Origin: Pedobacter puniceum
Lineage (GTDB): Bacteria; Bacteroidota; Bacteroidia; Sphingobacteriales; Sphingobacteriaceae
DNA: 64,000 nt
Assembly: GCF_009674685.1 (NCBI RefSeq)
Contig: NZ_WKJI01000001.1
Coordinates: 124,001-188,000 of the forward strand
Reading direction: 5' to 3'
Position 1 is the stretch's first letter; each line of letters starts with the position of its first letter. The notes beneath the pieces are model-generated. The model saw only the letters and a program-made list of their open reading frames with translations. It ran no database searches and was not told the DNA's origin. This document shows positions 61,360 through 64,000 of the stretch, piece after piece. The position numbers and the translations under genes were made by a program.

Positions 61360-64000
61360 ATGAAAAAAAATGTTTGGGATGACACCCCTATTCCAAAAAA
61401 ACAATTAATTAAAGCCCTAGTTTACATGAAATTAACTTTTGCCTTGGTTATTGCTTTGAGCTTGCAGTTGTCTGCAAAGGTACACTCTCAGAGTATAACC
61501 TTAAGTGTTAAAAATGCTACTTTAAACAAGTTATTTCTTGAAATCGAGAAGAAGTCTCCGTATAGAATTGTTTTTAATGATGATATGCTGCCTAAAGGAA
61601 AAAACTTTAGTGTAGAAGCTGATAATGAGGATGTAAAAGAAGTGGTAGATGAATTATTAAGCAATACTAACCTAACTTTTAAGATTACGCAAAGTAATTT
61701 GATGGTTATTGTCTTGAAAGAAAGTGCCCAAAACATACAAGTAAGTGGTAAAGTTGTTGATAAGGATAATCAAGCTTTAATTGGCGTTGCTGTAAAAATA
61801 AAAGGTACTAACAGAGGCACAACAACTGATGCTAGCGGAAATTTTCGTTTAACGGTTGATAATAGTCAAACTGTTTTAGTGTTTAATTATTTAGGTTTTC
61901 AATCTAAAGAAGTAACTGTTGGCAACCAAAAGGTTATAAATGTTACCCTACAAACAGATGATAAAGCCTTAAGTGAAGTTGTTGTTATTGGTTACGGTGG
62001 TGTAAAGAAAAGCGATTTAACAGGTTCTGTAAGCTCTATCAAAAGTAAAGAATTAACAGCTTTTCCATCAGCCGGTGTACAACAGGCCATCCAAGGAAGA
62101 GCTGCTGGTGTTACCGTACAATCTAATAACGGTGAGCCCGGTGGTGGTTTTAAAATCAGAATTAGAGGTGGTACTTCTGTTAATGCTAGTAGTGATCCAA
62201 TTTTCGTGGTAGATGGTTTTGCTGGTGCAGTCTTGCCTCCGCCAGAGGATATAGAATCTATGGAGATTTTAAAAGATGCTTCAGCAACAGCAATTTATGG
62301 TTCTAGAGGTGCTAATGGGGTAATATTAATTACTACTAAAAGAGGTAAGTCTGGAAAACCTCGTATAGAATTTAATACTTCTTACTCTGGCCAACAAGAA
62401 ATCAATAGGTTAGATTTATTAAATGCCAATCAGTTTGCAGACTATATTAAAGAAGTAAATGCCTCTTATGTACCAGGTACTGCCAATACAGATTGGCAAG
62501 ATTTAATCTTCAGACAAGGAAATATTAAAAACTCACAACTATCTTTTGCGGGTGGTAACGAGTCGGTTAAATACTATGTTTCTGGTGCGATGTATGATCA
62601 ACAAGGTGTTATCATCAACTCATCATTTAAAAGATTCTCGGTAACCAGTAATCTTGATTTTCAAGCCTCCAAATGGTTAAAAATGGGCTTAAACTTCTTT
62701 GCAAGGTCTAGCCAGACAGATGGTGTTAGAACCCAAGAAGGTAGCGGTGGGGCTAATGGTACGGGTGTTATTGCCAGTGCTTTTAAATTTGGTCCAGATC
62801 AACCTGTATTTACCCCTACTGGTGTTTATACCACTGCTATTATCGGAGACCCACATGATAACCCGGTTGCTGTTGCCAGAGAGTTACAAAATAATACTAA
62901 AGGTGGTTTATATCAGTATAATTTATATGCTGAAGCCGATTTATTGAAGAACTTAAAATTTAAAACAACTTTTGGTTCTTTCTCTACATCAGAAAGAACG
63001 GGAGTATTTACACCAACTACTTTAAATGCAGGTAGATTAAATGGCGGAGAGGCAAGTATCAATCAATCTACCAATTTAAGTTACATCAATGAGAATTTCT
63101 TAACCTACAGCAAAACTTTTAATGAGAAGCATACAGTATCTGCTTTAGGTGGTTTTTCATATCAAAAATTTGTGAATGAAGATTTTGGTGCTGCTAGTCA
63201 ATCTTTCTTATCTAACTCGGTTTCTTTCCAAGATTTAGATGGAGGGTCAGTTGTTTTAGCGCCCAACTCAGGTATATCAGATTCTAAATTGGCTTCTTAT
63301 TACGGAAGGTTAAATTATAATTATGCAGACCGTTATTTGTTAACTTTTAATGCTAGGTATGATGGTTCGTCTAATTTCAGTATCAATAATAAATGGGCAT
63401 TTTTCCCATCAGCTGCTTTTGCTTGGAATATGCATAACGAGTCTTTTATGCAAGATATCGAGTTCATCAGTAGTTTAAAATGGCGTTTAAGTTATGGTTT
63501 AACAGGTAATCAGGCGATTAGCCCTTACCAAACCTTAGCCAGATTTTCATCGGTATTTAGTGTAATAGGAAACGTACCTGTAAACGCAGTAAGACCAACC
63601 ACAATAGCTAATAACGAGTTGAAATGGGAAACTACTGCTCAGCAAAACTTAGGTGTTGATATAGGTTTAATAAATAACAGAATAAATTTTACGGCAGATT
63701 ATTATAAATCTGTTACCTCAGATTTGTTATTTAATGTTCCATTGCCACAGTATTCTGGTTATTCTACTCAGTTACAAAATATCGGTAAAATCCAGAATAC
63801 AGGTTTAGAGCTAAGCTTAAATACCAGAAATCTTACCGGAGCATTTACTTGGAGTACAGATTTTAACATCTCTTTTAATAGAAATAAAGTGTTAGAATTG
63901 CCAAATGGTAATGATATCATTTATGCTAATGCACCAGGCCATTTAGTGGGTATTGGTAGTACATCGCAAATATTACGTGTTGGTTATCCTGTTGGTAGTT
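61360..64000 (+). CDS. SusC/RagA-family TonB-dependent transporter with STN signalling domain (3' end outside window)
   Basis: The first 880 codons are seen; the frame is open to the window end. It starts MKKNVWDDTPIPKKQL with a signal peptide at about 26-45. An STN (secretin/TonB short N-terminal) domain (about 46-126; LSVKNATLNKLFLEIEKKS) follows, then a carboxypeptidase-D-like regulatory fold (VSGKVVDKDNQALIGVAVKI), the SusC motif SEVVVIGYGGVKKSDLTGSV, a plug (GGTSVNASSDPIFVVDGF) and much of the barrel. With its SusD partner (expected downstream) it imports glycan oligomers through the outer membrane. The STN domain contacts the FecR-type anti-sigma encoded upstream. The substrate is probably alginate oligosaccharide, by locus. 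Confidence 0.94.
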   Translation, partial: MKKNVWDDTPIPKKQLIKALVYMKLTFALVIALSLQLSAKVHSQSITLSVKNATLNKLFLEIEKKSPYRIVFNDDMLPKGKNFSVEADNEDVKEVVDELLSNTNLTFKITQSNLMVIVLKESAQNIQVSGKVVDKDNQALIGVAVKIKGTNRGTTTDASGNFRLTVDNSQTVLVFNYLGFQSKEVTVGNQKVINVTLQTDDKALSEVVVIGYGGVKKSDLTGSVSSIKSKELTAFPSAGVQQAIQGRAAGVTVQSNNGEPGGGFKIRIRGGTSVNASSDPIFVVDGFAGAVLPPPEDIESMEILKDASATAIYGSRGANGVILITTKRGKSGKPRIEFNTSYSGQQEINRLDLLNANQFADYIKEVNASYVPGTANTDWQDLIFRQGNIKNSQLSFAGGNESVKYYVSGAMYDQQGVIINSSFKRFSVTSNLDFQASKWLKMGLNFFARSSQTDGVRTQEGSGGANGTGVIASAFKFGPDQPVFTPTGVYTTAIIGDPHDNPVAVARELQNNTKGGLYQYNLYAEADLLKNLKFKTTFGSFSTSERTGVFTPTTLNAGRLNGGEASINQSTNLSYINENFLTYSKTFNEKHTVSALGGFSYQKFVNEDFGAASQSFLSNSVSFQDLDGGSVVLAPNSGISDSKLASYYGRLNYNYADRYLLTFNARYDGSSNFSINNKWAFFPSAAFAWNMHNESFMQDIEFISSLKWRLSYGLTGNQAISPYQTLARFSSVFSVIGNVPVNAVRPTTIANNELKWETTAQQNLGVDIGLINNRINFTADYYKSVTSDLLFNVPLPQYSGYSTQLQNIGKIQNTGLELSLNTRNLTGAFTWSTDFNISFNRNKVLELPNGNDIIYANAPGHLVGIGSTSQILRVGYPVGS

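Noticed and set aside
1-64000. tRNA, rRNA, prophage, transposase or integrase genes
   Set aside because: I looked for conserved tRNA/rRNA stretches and mobile-element enzymes and found none; repeat arrays are the only mobile-like feature.

Overview
The window looks like a chromosomal segment of a Bacteroidota bacterium, most likely Sphingobacteriaceae (Pedobacter-like). Reasons: AT-rich sequence; type IX secretion C-terminal domains on secreted proteins; a SusC-type TonB-dependent transporter with a FecR/ECF pair; TAnnTTTG promoter boxes; a HYC_CC_PP-type protein; and the purH-mreB-mreC-mreD-mrdA-rodA order familiar from this phylum. Species was not determined. I saw no tRNA, rRNA, CRISPR array, phage gene or transposase.

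Layout. 1-2.1 kb: 3' part of a large T9SS-secreted protein, then a 76-aa exported protein with a PID-CTERM-like tail. 2.2-3.9 kb: a gene-free array of about 25 copies of a short palindromic repeat. 4.0-9.9 kb: a polysaccharide remnant (GT2 glycosyltransferase, WecA/WbpL-like sugar-phosphate transferase, UpxY/NusG-like antiterminator), the last gene enclosed by two arrays of a 160/205-bp tandem repeat. 9.9-17.4 kb: prfC, a HigB/HigA-like toxin-antitoxin pair, a SulP transporter, a 42-aa membrane ORF, rlmH, a membrane-anchored MutS-like ATPase and an OmpA lipoprotein. 17.7-23.0 kb: a probable L-fucose oxidation operon (permease, aldo/keto reductase, lactonase-type amidohydrolase, Zn-dehydrogenase) with a divergent LacI regulator and a palindromic operator. 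23.3-27.8 kb: T9SS subtilisin, thymidine kinase, an unknown acidic protein. 27.8-35.9 kb: cell-shape operon plus purH and a DUF4174 protein. 36.0-38.4 kb: DedA, a CPA1-type antiporter, a Fur-family regulator. 38.4-46.6 kb: a copper/silver-type metal island: four-helix Cys-rich protein, HYC_CC_PP protein, metal-binding lipoprotein, a CusA-type RND pump split by a frame change, TolC-type channel and two adaptors. 46.9-49.2 kb: two paralogous secreted proteins, one with a T9SS tail. 49.3-64.0 kb: an alginate utilisation locus.

Alginate locus logic. PL6 lyases cut alginate, a SusC transporter (with a signalling STN domain, driven by the adjacent ECF sigma/FecR pair) takes up oligomers, a PL17 oligoalginate lyase releases unsaturated monomers, KdgF converts these to DEH, an ExuT-like MFS carrier moves uronates, and an SDR is placed to reduce DEH to KDG. 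A FadR/GntR regulator heads the operon and seems to repress itself through two TTGGTTAACCAA sites that overlap the -33 and -7 boxes of its promoter. KDG kinase, KDPG aldolase and SusD are not in the window. The PL17 gene carries a one-base frame break just before its GMGHGHFD motif, so it is either inactivated or mis-assembled.

Main points to check: the two split genes (cusA, PL17), which both behave as if one base were missing; the repeat arrays around the antiterminator gene; the paired operators at the alginate regulator; and the uncharacterised secreted paralogs next to the alginate locus.
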